Shown here: one piece after another, positions 11,339 through 21,840 of the stretch
How the letters are laid out: every line of letters starts with the position of its first letter
Position numbering within the stretch: position 1 is the stretch's first letter
NCBI GenBank assembly: GCA_949130495.1
Contig: OX422213.1
Coordinates: 541,699,467-541,763,466, forward strand
Length of the DNA stretch: 64,000 nt
Direction of reading: 5' to 3'
Source of the DNA: Sambucus nigra
Taxonomy: Eukaryota; Streptophyta; Magnoliopsida; Dipsacales; Adoxaceae
Notes under the pieces: generated by a model
Databases searched by the model: none
Seen by the model: only the letters and a program-made list of their open reading frames with translations
Told to the model about the DNA's origin: nothing
Made by a program: the position numbers and the translations under genes

Positions 11339-11917
11339 TTACAATTTGAAAAATTGTTTCAAATTCGGGTTATCATAAAAAATGGATTGATATTCGGTAG
11401 GAGCAGCCAAGTCATCCACACTACTATTTAGACGCCTTGGCGCGTGTTGGATAATTGACCACGGCTCGTTGTTGATATACTCCGAGTAAAACACTTTCTT
11501 AACCTTTTGAAATGCACAAACAAACGGCTCATCACTCACGTGGTCGTTGCTCTTCAACTTGGACAAGTCCACCATGATCAAATTGGTGACAGGATCAACT
11601 TTACAAGCATTTTTATCCTCAACTCTTACCCATTCACAGTAAAATACAACCTCTTTGAAGCTTATATAATCCAATTCAAATATATTTTGGATTACACCAT
11701 AGTAAGTCATTTCAGCTTCAACGAGGTTTTTATCTTTTGCGCTCGCTCGAAAGAAAGTAAGATCCTTGTATGAAATTCCCGAGTTCTGTACATTTGTACT
11801 TTCCTCGTACACTTTAGCGTCGAAAATGTAACCGTTCAATCGATACTTTTTGTACTCTTGTGCCACGAACAAGGGTCCAGTGGCTAGACGAGCAAGCCTT
11901 GATGTCGCATCACCCAT
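11339..11917 (-). CDS. CACTA accessory protein with DUF4216 domain
   Basis: Minus-strand open frame of 192 codons starting MGDATSRLARLATGPLFVAQ and ending NPNLKQFFKL. The segment KYRLNGYIFDAKVYEES, then GVIQNIFELDYISFKEVVFYCEWV, matches the DUF4216 domain that lies C-terminal to the tnp2 region in many plant CACTA transposases. In most elements it is part of, or spliced to, the transposase. Here it is about 250 bp beyond the DUF4218 frame, with AT-rich, intron-like sequence between, so I think it is a downstream exon or the C-terminal part of the same gene. No stop interrupts the frame. Confidence 0.85.
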   Translation of the reverse strand: MGDATSRLARLATGPLFVAQEYKKYRLNGYIFDAKVYEESTNVQNSGISYKDLTFFRASAKDKNLVEAEMTYYGVIQNIFELDYISFKEVVFYCEWVRVEDKNACKVDPVTNLIMVDLSKLKSNDHVSDEPFVCAFQKVKKVFYSEYINNEPWSIIQHAPRRLNSSVDDLAAPTEYQSIFYDNPNLKQFFKL

Positions 11918-12166
11918 CTTTAAGAGCTGAGAATATAGATAAATTACTTATATTAGTGGTAAAATTTGAGTGTAATGTAACGTTATATAACGACTGTTTT
12001 CATTATAATTACCTCTTGTGTCAACCATAGCCTAAATTCGTTGTCTGATTATACCATTGTTTTTCGTCTTTTATTGTTCTCACAGGCTTCATATTTACTG
12101 CATATTACAAAATTAATCATGTATAAAATAATCTAAAATAATGTTAAACATTATAATATTCGAAAC

Positions 12167-13081
12167 TTACTTTTTCCATTCTTCGACATCTTCATGTGTG
12201 TCAAATAGACAATGAGCTACTTGTTCATGTTGCAAACTCGTTAATTTCACTCCTTTTCCCATCACATTACCACCATCATCGAGAAATTCATCAGTGTCAT
12301 CAACGCTGGTCGAGTCAGGCATATATTCCCGAGTATATATTGATGACTCCACGTTGATGTATTCCTCTGCAATTGATCCTGCAATATATCGTGTATTCTT
12401 GACGTAATCTTTAAAAACTTTCATCAATCTTTCAAACGGATACATCCACCGATATCTAACTAGACCACAAAGAAGGGCCTCGTCGCATAGGTGTACCAAC
12501 AAGTGAACACTTATGTCAAAGAATGCTGGGGGAAAGTACTTCTCTAATACACAAATCGCTTCGTTCACAGCCAATTTTGCGGCCACTATGTGTTCTCGAT
12601 TCACTACCTTCTCACACAAGAGGGAGAAGGTAATACTAATTTTCATAATAGCCCTACGCAAATCCTTGTGCTTGGAGAAACAGTGCTTAAATAATAGAGG
12701 AACCAATTGCATGATCACATGCCAATCGTGGGACTTACACTTATGTAAATCATGAGTAGCATAATTCACAATCCTTTGCAAGTTGGACGAAAAAGTAGAT
12801 GGGCCCTTCAAATTATATATTGTGTCTAGAAGCACCTTCCTTTCCCCACTCGTCAAAGTAAACGCATCAGGGGGAATTATTGTCCTTCCCCTACTATCTT
12901 CTTTCAACCATAGTTGTGGCTTAAGTTTTAATGTTTTAAGGTCTTTTCGTGCATTTTGTCCATCCTTCGAATGACTTCCCCGAAGGAAAGTACCCAAAAT
13001 ATGCTCAACGAAGTTCTTCTCTGCATGCATCACATCCAATACAATGGCGCACCGGGTTTTTCTTCCAATAAGGCAAGTCAA
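12167..13081 (-). pseudogene. CACTA tnp2 transposase, C-terminal part with DUF4218
   Basis: Minus-strand frame of 304 codons. Near its start it has the DVMHAEKNFVEHILGTFL segment of Transposase_21 proteins. The DUF4218 signature is in its middle and second half: LVHLCDEALLCGLVRYRWMY, PFERLMKVFKDYVKNTRYIA and GSIAEEYINVE. The upstream half of the DLPYW..RH motif is in another frame (about 13130-13030), so a frameshift separates this part from 13233-14708. Role: cut-and-paste transposase acting in the nucleus on CACTA ends. The methionine at 13081 is only where the frame opens and is unlikely to be a native start. Confidence 0.88.
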
Positions 13082-13232
13082 ATAAAATTGTCCTTCGAGA
13101 CCATGCCTTTCTTATCTCAGTTTCATTCCCAGTTGGGGTCTTATTATGCTTGACATTCTAAAATTTAGGATTCTTACCTAGCATATTTGGGCCACATTCA
13201 GAAGATTTAATTTCAATTTATGAACCCAAAAG

Positions 13233-14708
13233 TTATCTCGGCAGTAGCCTATGTTCAACTCCGCCCAATAAAAAATTGAAACCTTCTTTCAGGTCCCCAT
13301 AAATAGGACACCCCAAATAACCATGTACTACACATCCGGATAATGTCCCATAAGCTGGAAAATCATGAATTGCCCACATCAACATAGCTTTCAGCATAAA
13401 CTCTTCTTTTCTAAAAGAGTCAAATGATTGTACACCCTCTTCCCACAACTCATTTATTTCTTCTACCAAAGGAGCCAGGTAGATATCAATGTCATCACTT
13501 GGTGCCTTTGGCCCAGGTATCAATAAATCCATCATTGAAAATTCAGGTCTAATACACTATGAAGGAGGGAGGTTAAGTGGGACTAGGATCACTGGCCATA
13601 CACTCTGATTGGTGCTTAGATTTCCAAATGGATTGAAACCATCTGTTGATATAGCCAAACGAATGTTTCGTTGTTCTCGAATAAAATCAGGATACTCAAA
13701 ATTCATCCTCCGCCAGGCAATAGAATCAATAGGATGACGCATGATATTACCCCCTACTTCTGCCCTAGCATGCCAAGTCATTGCCTCTGCAATCCATGGT
13801 ACTGTGAAAAATCGCTTTAATCTAGGCCCAACGGGAAAATATTTCCATACTTTTTGAGGCACTTTTGAGCTTGTGCCTTCCTTACTAGTAGATTGGACAT
13901 ATCTAGGTTCATCGCATACCGGACAACGATCAAGATTTTCATACTCCTTTCGGTATAGTATGCAGTCATACACACAAGCATGAATCGATTTATACTTCAT
14001 TCCCAAACCTTTAAAATTATTCTTCATAACAGGATAGCTATTTGGAAGTGTATTCACCTTGGGTAATAAGCCCTTCACCTATTTCAGAATTCCCGTCACG
14101 CTATTGCTAGACAAACCGTACTGCGTCTTCAAACTGTGCAAACCAACCATGACATGTAAAGTTGTTTGATCTTTCTCACAGCCAGAGTATAACGGTTGGG
14201 TCGCCTTAAATTTTAAACTTTGGTAGTCATCGTCAAGTTTTATTGTGTTATCTTCACGAGCACTTGAATCTTCTACATCATCAGTAACCTCATTCTCCTC
14301 AGCTTCATAATCTTCGTAGGCATCATCAACTAAATCCTCTAACATATTATGATCTGCGTCGTCCCCTTCTACATCTATTCTTTTTGTTGAAGGTTGTTGT
14401 GAAGGTTGGTCGGGGACAAAAGGAACTTTCAATCCACCGTGAAAACTCCAAAATCGATAACTATCTTTCATACCCGATCTTAACAAATGTAGTTCAACTG
14501 TTTTCCACTCAAATACCTTACCATTCTTACACCTAGCACAGGGACATGGAAACTCTTCATCATTACGACATCTCCTTGAATATTTCACAAATTCGTTAGC
14601 ACCTCTGCGAAACACATCCCCCATTCTATTAGTCTCACCCATCCACTCTTTGTATTTCGGATATCCCATCACAGCTACCACAACTAAAAACCTATTAAAG
14701 GCAAACAA
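13233..14708 (-). pseudogene. CACTA tnp2 transposase, N-terminal part (Transpos_assoc and Transposase_21)
   Basis: One minus-strand frame runs from 14708 to 13233 with two TAG stops (14079-14081 and 13557-13559). The N-terminal part has the transposase-associated domain: YPKYKEWMGETNRMG, then FPCPCARCKNGKVFEW, a Cys-rich zinc-binding pattern. An acidic linker follows. After the first stop come KSIHACVYDCILYRKEYENL, then CPVCDEPRY, then FNPFGNLSTNQSVWPVILVPLNLPP. After the second stop, LLIPGPKAPSDDIDIYLAPL and YGTLSGCVVHGYLGCPIYGD continue the family. Both stops replace ordinary codons, so the gene is otherwise well kept and only recently broken. Confidence 0.92.
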
Positions 14709-14890
14709 AACTTAGATTTATAGTATGTTTTATTTAATTATCCCATTATTTAATTATCCTATTAAAGGGTAAGTGGTCATATCCCATTCTAGACTGCATT
14801 TTTCTGTAATATACTTAACAGCTCATGCACATTGTTACAATTTGAAAAAACATCGACAGCATATCCCCTTAGTTCTCCAAGTACACGGCG

Positions 14891-14956
14891 TAGATTGGCA
14901 GGTGTGAGTGTTATTTCAATTGGTCAATTGAAATAACAGTCACACTTGTCAATCTA
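14891..14956. repeat. Short near-perfect hairpin upstream of the tnp2 gene
   Basis: Arms of about 31 bp around GGTCAATTG: the left arm (from TAGATTGGCAGGTGTGAGTG) is the reverse complement of the right arm (ending CACACTTGTCAATCTA) with about two mismatches. It lies about 180 bp upstream of the tnp2 frame on its own strand, so it could be a small MITE-like insertion or a promoter element. Confidence 0.8.
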
Positions 14957-15247
14957 GTATGCACCCAGAGAACATTAAGTTACGACTGCAGAACTTCCTC
15001 AAAAAGTAACAACTTTAAGCCAATAAGAATATTATACAGAAATTATACAGTCTCAAACTGTCCAAACGGGACAATTCGAGAGATCTCATTACAGGGGTAA
15101 TGACTCTCGAACGGGTCTAAGGGCTATTGAATGCGTACGCATCAGAACTAGAAGGCTAGTATCTATGCGCACTATATTTAATTTCAAGTATGTTTCATAT
15201 AATGGGTTAATTCAAATACAAAAATAAATTCATGGGTTAATTCAAAT

Positions 15248-15418
15248 ATATATACACACACACACACACACACCTCCCTCCACACCCGCCACTCACCACA
15301 TACACACACACCCCCACCTCCCTCCACACCCCCCACTCACCACATACACACACACACCACCCCCACTCACCACATACACACACACACACACACATAAAAA
15401 AAATAGCCTCCCACCCAC

Positions 15419-15446
<28 letters not shown>
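15248..15446. repeat. CA-rich microsatellite and minisatellite
   Basis: (CA)n runs alternate with CCTCCCTCCACACC, CCCCCACTCACCACA and similar segments, giving a higher-order repeat. Frames crossing it encode only Cys/Val- or Thr/His-rich low complexity and are not genes. Confidence 0.93.
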
Positions 15447-15451
<5 letters not shown>

Positions 15452-16432
15452 GTGACTATCTATTTAAAATAATCTCAATGTTAATTTCATGTATTGAATT
15501 TCTACTATTGTTTTGTGCTTTTTATAAATCATATTCAATGTTAGATATGTGTTTTATTAAGATATCTAAGGTGTTCTATCGAATTATTTTTTGTATCTTG
15601 AAGTTTAAGTTTTAAAATAATCAACCTAAAGTTGTTGTTCATAAAGTATTATCACAAATATAAACTAAGAGTGATAAAATAACTTTGAGGCATATAAATT
15701 AATTGTGAAAAGTAAGATTATGCACCAGAACCTAAAATTTCAAAAAAGTGTTTTTATTTAAACCCCACTTTTCTTTCTGTAACTCCTATTTTATTAAACT
15801 TTAAATATAATTAAGGGTGTATAGAAAGAAAAGTTAAATAGGAATAAAAACAACATTTTTAAAATATGAAGGGCTCACCAATTTGATCAAATTTTTCAAC
15901 AACATAGACTAAATGATCTTTATTATAAGACAATTACAACAAATTTATTCTCATCGTCCAAATTCAAAAAGTAATTTAATGACTAAAGTAATACTTTTTT
16001 TAACTTTAGTTATTCACCACAAATCTTAAAAAATATTTTAGTTTTCATGCTTTTAGCAACTTCGGATGCCATTTTAACCCTTATTGTAGTTTTTTAGTTT
16101 TCATACTTTTATTTGATGGATATAAAGTCATGTGATTATTTCACCATATAAAGTCAACAAAAAACGCCATATATGGTTTTTTTCTCCATTAGTATAAGTA
16201 TATAGCGATTATTTCACACTTAAATCACATATTAAGCCGGCCTTCATTTTTGTATGAAATTTGTAGAAAATTACTTATTTATTTTGAATGAAAATAAATT
16301 GTTATCCAATATTTTTGGATATTATTTACATTTACATTTTTGGATATTATTTTTGGATATTATTTACATTTACATTTTTGGATATTATTTTTGGAAATTT
16401 ATAGAAAATTACTTATTTATTTACATTTTTAA
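15447..16432. other. AT-rich stretch inside the CACTA, no gene seen
   Basis: No domain in any frame. At 16285-16400 a direct repeat of units like TTTACATTTTTGGATATTAT occurs about three times. Probably 5' non-coding DNA of the CACTA. Confidence 0.6.
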
Positions 16433-16540
16433 CCCCCTACCCCCACCCTGCCCCCACCCTGCCCCACCCCCCACACACGCACACACACACGCACATATAT
16501 ACACACATACACACATATATATACACACAAACATATATAT

Positions 16541-16583
<43 letters not shown>

Positions 16584-16600
16584 AGGGAACGGCGGGAGGG
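16433..16600. repeat. Compound microsatellite: C-rich, CA/TA, GA
   Basis: CCCCACCCTGCC repeats pass into (CA)n and (TA)n, then (GA)n and GGGAGGGA. The 141-residue frame crossing it is an artefact of the repeat. Confidence 0.93.
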
Positions 16601-16635
16601 AAAAAAGAAGGGGGAAAGGGTTTTTGCTGCAAACA

Positions 16636-16850
16636 TTGTCACGGTCGTGTCAAGGTTATTGACCGTGACAATTATTTAAAGAATTGTCACGGTCATTGAC
16701 CGTGACAAGTCCGTGACAAGTAAATTTGTCACGGACTTGTAACGGTCAATGATCGTGACAAGTTCTTGTCACGATCGTGTCAAGGTCAATGACCGTGACA
16801 CAAAATGCGTGTTTTTTGTCACGGTCAATGACCTTGACAAGGGTGGCCGG
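16636..16850. repeat. Right subterminal palindromic repeats of the CACTA
   Basis: About six copies of the GTCACGGTCATTGACCGTGA-type unit as at 10064-10330, ending just inside the right terminal inverted repeat. Confidence 0.88.
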
Positions 16851-17289
16851 CTGAAAGGTGACAATTTGGCCATTTTGGTGTAGTGAAATTAGTTTCTTTC
16901 TAATGGATAAAAATGTCCATTCAGATTATAAGACAATCATGGGATGAATTGGTCTAATGAAGTGTGAGGCAGTGACCTCTACTGTTCATCAATGCTTGAA
17001 ATTCCTAACAAACTTTAGCGTAGGAGTTGTGTAGGGTGACCAAAAAGTAGCTCGGGAATGCTACTACTCATCTGTCGAGCAGGAATATCTGAAAGAAATA
17101 AAGAGGAAAACCACCACTTACCAAGTGAATACCTCTGAACCTGATGAAGAATCTGAGGTAGAAACACTAGATCCTAGGGAGGAAACATAGCTGGTAAAGG
17201 GCCAGATGCAGAGGCAATAGAAAGCATTATTTTAGATGAAGACAAACCAGAGCGCAATACTCAAGTTTGAACAATGCCGAATGATTTTC

Positions 17290-18158
17290 TTAAATAGGAA
17301 CTATTTAGCTTCCTTAGATAGAGAAAACACGTGTTCGCCTGGAGTCACAAAGATATGCCAGGAATTGATCCTAACTTCCTTTGCCATGAGCTCAACGTTA
17401 ATAAAGAAATCAAGCCAATAAAGCAAAAGCGAATAGTGTTCAGACCCGAGAAGAACCAAGCCATACAGGAGGAAGTGGAAAAGCTTCAGAAAGAAGCTTT
17501 TATTGATGAGGTGAAATATCCAGATTGGCTGGCCAATGTGTTTATGGTCAAGAAGAAAAATAAAAAGTGGAGGATGTGCGTAGACTTCACAGATCTTAAC
17601 AAAGCATTCCCTAAGGATCACTTTCCTTTGCCCCAGATAGATCATCTTGTGGATGCTACCTCAGGATATGAGTTACTCAGTTTATGGATGCTTATACTGG
17701 TTATAATCAGATCAAAATAAAGCATGAAGATAGGGAGAACACTTCTTTCGTTACTCCCCGAGGAACTTACTGTTATAATGTTATGCCTTTTGGTTCGAAA
17801 ATGTAAGTGATGCATATCAAAGGCTGGTGAACAGGTTCTTTGAGGAGAAAATAGTCAAAAACATGGAAGTATACGTGGATGATATGCTTACAAAGAGAAA
17901 AAAAAGTGTCCGACTATATTACCGACCTCAGCCAGACTTTTTGATCAACTTGAGAAGCACCACATGAGATTAAACCCTACCAAATGTGTCTTCAGAGTAC
18001 ATGAAGGGATGTTCCTTGGGTATATAGTAAATCATAGGGGAATTGAAGAAAACCCAGACAAGCATAAGGCTTTACTTGAGATGCAGTCCCTAACTTACAA
18101 GAAGGATATGCAAAGGCTAACCGGGATAGTAGTAGCTCTAAACAGATTTGTGTCCTGA
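17290..18158 (+). pseudogene. Tat-lineage reverse transcriptase, frameshifted
   Basis: FAWSHKDMPGIDPNFLCHEL begins the domain at about 17331. KLQKEAFIDEVKYPDWLANV and KWRMCVDFTDLNKAFPKDHF follow, then a frame break near 17685. FMDAYTGYNQIKIKHED, VMPFGS and the catalytic YVDDM (about 17870) continue in other frames. HHMRLNPTKCVFRV, FLGYIVNHRGIEENPDKH and RLTGIVVALNRFVS complete the thumb (17964-18158). Role: copies element RNA into cDNA. At least three breaks make it inactive. The region 16886-17289 before it is the remaining protease and linker. Confidence 0.9.
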
Positions 18159-18179
18159 GCTATAGACACATGCGTACCA

Positions 18180-18877
18180 TTTTTTAAAGTACTCAAAAAG
18201 ATTTTTGAATGTAGCGAAGGATGTAAGAAAGCTTTTCTGGAGTTAAAAAATTATTTGGGGTCACCTCCACTACTTTCCCGACCAATTATGGGGGAAAATT
18301 TTTCCCGTATTTAGCTGTTTCTGAATCAGCCATGAGCTCTGCTTTGATCAAAGAGGAGAATGGATTTCAAAAGTCTGTTTACTACACCAGTAAAGCTTTT
18401 TGAGGAGAAAAAATCAGTTACCCTCGCTTGGAAAAGTTAGCACTGGCGTTGATTGAAGCATCTAGACGCATAAAGCCTTATTTTTAAGCCCATAAGATAG
18501 TAGTGTACACCAATATGCCACTAAGGCAGGCTTTGTTCAAGCCAGAAAAGTCTGGCAGATTAATGTATTGGGCAGTGGAATTATGGGAGTATGATATTAT
18601 CTATGAACCAAGGTCTTCTCTAAAAGGACAAGCAGTAGCGGATTTCATAGCTAAATTCACTTATCGTGATGTTCTCGAGAAACAGAATCAGCAGATCGAG
18701 CAAGGATCCGAAGAAAATAAAGAGAAAGAAGTTGCTGACACTCAAGCTCCCGAGGAACTTTTACCAGAAAAATTCGTTGCCGACCTACTAGATTCCTCTT
18801 CCCGAACACAAGAGAGGTCTAAGAAGTGTGAGATTCCTCTTCCCGAACTACTAGTTGAAGCCAAAAAGAAAGTATAA
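18180..18877 (+). pseudogene. Tat-lineage RNase H region, broken
   Basis: KKAFLELKNYLGSPPLLSRP, then YLAVSESAMSSALIKEENG, YYTSKAF and LEKLALALIEASRRIKPYF precede the open frame 18503-18877 with VYTNMPLRQALFKPEKSGRL and YDIIYEPRSSLKGQAVADFI. This is the RNase H that follows RT in gypsy elements. Tat elements usually have a second, archaeal-type RNase H before integrase. I see no sign of it between 18877 and 18885, where integrase-type sequence starts at once. A 17 bp segment is repeated at 18791 and 18832. Confidence 0.82.
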
Positions 18878-18884
18878 AGTTGCT

Positions 18885-20017
18885 AGATATGTGCAAGATA
18901 AAGGAGTTTTGTACAGGAGATGATTAACAGTCAATTTGCAGCGTTGCGTTCATCCATCAGAGATTACAGACCTAATTCAATAAGTACATGAAGGATCTTG
19001 TGGAGCTCACATAGCAGGAAGAACACTTTTGCAGTGAATAAGTGCGTAAAGATACTACTGGCCAACGATGCAAGTGTATTATGCAGCTTTTGCTAAAATA
19101 TGTGACAAGTGCCAAAGGTATTCCAGCATTCGCAAGACTCCATAGGCTTCTCTCACCCCAATCACTTGACCTTGGCCATTTTCCATGTGGGGTATAGATT
19201 TGGTCGGACCATTACCGACCACTCGTGGAAGATTCAAGTACTTGGTTGTTGCAGTGGACTACTTTACAAAGTGGGTTAAGGCAAAGTCGTTGATAGACAT
19301 TCCTTATGAAAAGGTCTACCAATTCATTTAGAAGAACATCATTTGTAGATATGGGATGCCTTATGTCTTCATCACCGACCATGGAATGCAATTTGACAAC
19401 GATGAATTCCCAACTTATTGTGCTCAGTTCAACATCCAAAAATTACATTTTACTCCAGGTCACCCTCAGAGTAATGGGCAAACTGATGTTACAAATAGAA
19501 CTCTACTAAATGGGTTGAAGAAAAGGCTTGATAATGCAAAAGGAAACTGTATCAACGAGCTACACTTTGTTTTATGGGCGTACCGAATAACCCCGAGGAC
19601 TACAACTGGAGAATCCCCATATATGTAATCATTTGGGACTAAAGCAGTCATACCTACTGAGTTGGGTCTTCCATCCCATAGAGTTTTATATTTTAACTCT
19701 CCTGTAAGTGATCTAATGCGAAGATTGGATTTGGATATGCTGGAAGAAGTGCGAGAAGATTCTTCTCTGAGAAATGTCGCTTACCAGCAATGGACAACTC
19801 GATTTTACAATAAACGGATGAATCCAACCAGCTTAAAGGAAGGAGATTATGTATTGAAGAAGGTTATCCAACAAAACAATAAACTTGAGGCTAATTGGCA
19901 TAGGCCCTATCGTATTTAAGCAATCATCTGACGTGTAACTTATCGGATTGAGGCTTTGGAGGGAAAAGAATTCAAGAATCCGTGGCATGCTGAGCATCTT
20001 AGAAAATATTACCAGTG
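18885..20017 (+). pseudogene. Tat-lineage integrase, with catalytic Glu changed to Asp
   Basis: In order: ARYVQDKGVLYRR; an HHCC-like zinc finger region (VHEGSCGAHIAGRTLL ... CDKCQRYS); the core with WGIDLVGPLPTTRGRFKYLV; then VFITDHGMQFDNDEF, with the second Asp, and GHPQSNGQTDVTNRTLLNGL. The third catalytic residue is expected as E in NGQAEVTNR but here reads D. The C-terminus runs through YNKRMNPTSLKEGDYVLKKV to HAEHLRKYY and the end of pol at about 20017. At least five stops occur, and the longest intact piece is 19356-19628. Role: inserts cDNA into chromosomes; inactive here. Confidence 0.9.
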
Positions 20018-20939
20018 ATGTAATCAATTGTACTCAATTCAATATCAATTTTTAGTGTCAATAAAATGATATTTCCTCTAATTTCTATTTTTAAAATTTT
20101 TTAGGAGTACTAGTGTTATGCACTAGCTATACACTTGATCTTGAATAAAGTTTGAAAGTTGTCAGAAAAACTTCAAAATGTTGCTCGACACAATAGTCTT
20201 CTCCAAAAAATAGGCTTAAGGTTGGTCGTGTAAGAAGTAAGTTGTTCGGCACACGCAAAACTTAATCGACAACACACCAAACAGGATATTACGACCTCAA
20301 GATGGTCAATAAGTATAAGGATAAAATAAGATCTTTATCCTACTGGGCAAAGTGAAGGAAGAACGTTGCGAAGATTCCTTAGGAAGAATGTAGGCACATA
20401 TTGCACATACGCATGGTCACACCACTGGTAACTAATACAGAAAACCTACACACTTGGGTGTGTTAGTAAAACCTTTGGAGATACATGGGTGACTAGCTCC
20501 AAATTTAGATTTTAATCTAAGTATTCTAGTAGAACCTATTTATTCATTGGTAATTGATACTAAATTTAAGTTCTAATCTAATTTTGACAATAGAACTAAT
20601 GAAAAAGAAGAAATCATTCACATCAAGAAAACATTTACATACAATGATTAACAAGATAAGTTAATCAAATACATTTTATTTCATTACATAACTGAGTTTA
20701 CAAAAGAAATACAGGATGTTATTGTAAAGGGCGTTTCCCCTTCACTTTGGAAATTAGATCCAGCTGGAGGATCATCTAAAGTGTAAGGATAATTGGTGAA
20801 ATTAAAGTCTTAAAGCATTCCCATATTTCTTCTGCTGATCTAGTAGATAAGGAGGTCGGACGATTTCCAGCTCGTCATGCAGCTCAGAGTCTCCTAGATA
20901 TTTAGGAATCAAGCACTAGGAAATTGTGTTAACAGGAAT
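20018..20939. other. Non-coding spacer between integrase and the antisense ORF
   Basis: AT-rich DNA without domains on either strand; expected as the 3' part of a Tat-lineage element. No LTR-like sequence matching 7375-7846 was found. Confidence 0.6.
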
Positions 20940-21825
20940 CTAGCTAACATTTAGTCTGAAGGGCGGGTCTTCAAGGTCGAGCAACCTAGGATCATACCAC
21001 TTCCACAGTTTATTATCTAGGTCCACCTTCAGCACTGTTAGACAATTGGTCCAACCCCATTTGTAGCTTTCATTCTGGGGATATTTAAACCTAGCATCAA
21101 AATGCCCCAAAGCTTTATTATAACCTTCCATCCAGATCTCTCTAGGTTTCTTGTGAAACTGGAAGGTCAACCTCTCAACTTGGTAATGAAATTTCTTCAG
21201 CACTCCATCCTTAGCTTGCAGTTGAGAAGAATGAGCCACAGGTTGCTCGGATTGATTTTGATGCTTCTGGGACATCTCAGTAAGGGCTTAGTTTTTAGCC
21301 TTCAGTTGGGCATCTTGGTTAGCAAGGGTTTGTTTAGTCCTACCCTCATCTATAGTACCTTGGCCAATTTTAATTCTTTCTCAGGAAGAAAATGCAGACT
21401 TGGTATTTTTCAGTGCTTCCAATTCTCCCCTTAATTTAGCATTTTTAGCCTCCAAGAAAGAATTACCTTCGTCGATAGTAGCAACATCAGTAGAAGAAGA
21501 CTTCAAGGCATTTATCTCATCTCTTAAATTATTATTCTCCTCCTCCAACAGTTTCGCAATAGCTTTGGCTTCCTCCACTTCACGGCTGAGCAAAAATTCC
21601 TATCTTCGAAAGTGAGAAGCAACATTTTTCCAACTTATGTTCAAAGCCCCAACATTCACTCAAGGCCTTGTACTTCTTTTCATAGTCAGCATGCAAAAGA
21701 GCTTTGACCTTCTTATGGTCCTCCCTCAACTCTTCAATCATTTCATAGTAGGCATCATTATTGGCCACTACCAGATCAAGAAGGCATTTCAGATAAAGGT
21801 AAGCTTCCTTGCCTTGCTCAGACAT
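20940..21825 (-). pseudogene. Antisense coiled-coil ORF of the Tat-lineage element
   Basis: Minus strand, three open pieces joined by breaks. 21825-21580 (MSEQGKEAYLYLKCLLDLVV, then EELREDHKKVKALLHADYEK); 21593-21381 (EVEEAKAIAKLLEEENNNLR and SFLEAKNAKLRGELEALKNT, strongly heptad-like); then 21275-20940 (QVERLTFQFHKKPREIWMEG, ending DLEDPPFRLNVS). The long acidic and Leu-rich segments predict a coiled coil. Extra ORFs antisense to gag-pol near the 3' LTR are reported in Tat-lineage elements such as Grande; their function is unknown. About 290 codons in total with a frameshift near 21585 and one or two stops near 21300-21380. It could instead be a captured host gene. Confidence 0.7.
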
Positions 21826-21840
21826 ACCTTCCCCAAGTAA

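Larger units (their letters stand above)
10049..16885 (-). mobile_element. Complete CACTA (EnSpm) transposon with tnp2 genes
   Basis: Seen: CACTACACCAAATTTGCC at 10049 and its imperfect inverted partner ending TTGGTGTAGTG at 16885, flanked on both sides by AAA, a 3 bp target duplication as CACTA elements make. Palindromic subterminal repeats sit inside both ends. The minus-strand genes 14708 to 11339 encode a transposase-associated zinc domain, the Transposase_21 (tnp2) region, a DUF4218-type C-terminus and a DUF4216 protein. The element is 6,837 bp and interrupts the protease region of a Tat gypsy element in its own sense. Two in-frame stops and a frame break in tnp2 suggest it is no longer autonomous. 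I identified no clear TnpA. Confidence 0.93.

Noticed and set aside
15237..16679. Cys/Val-rich and Pro/His-rich frames
   Set aside because: They arise from CA, GA and C-rich simple repeats.
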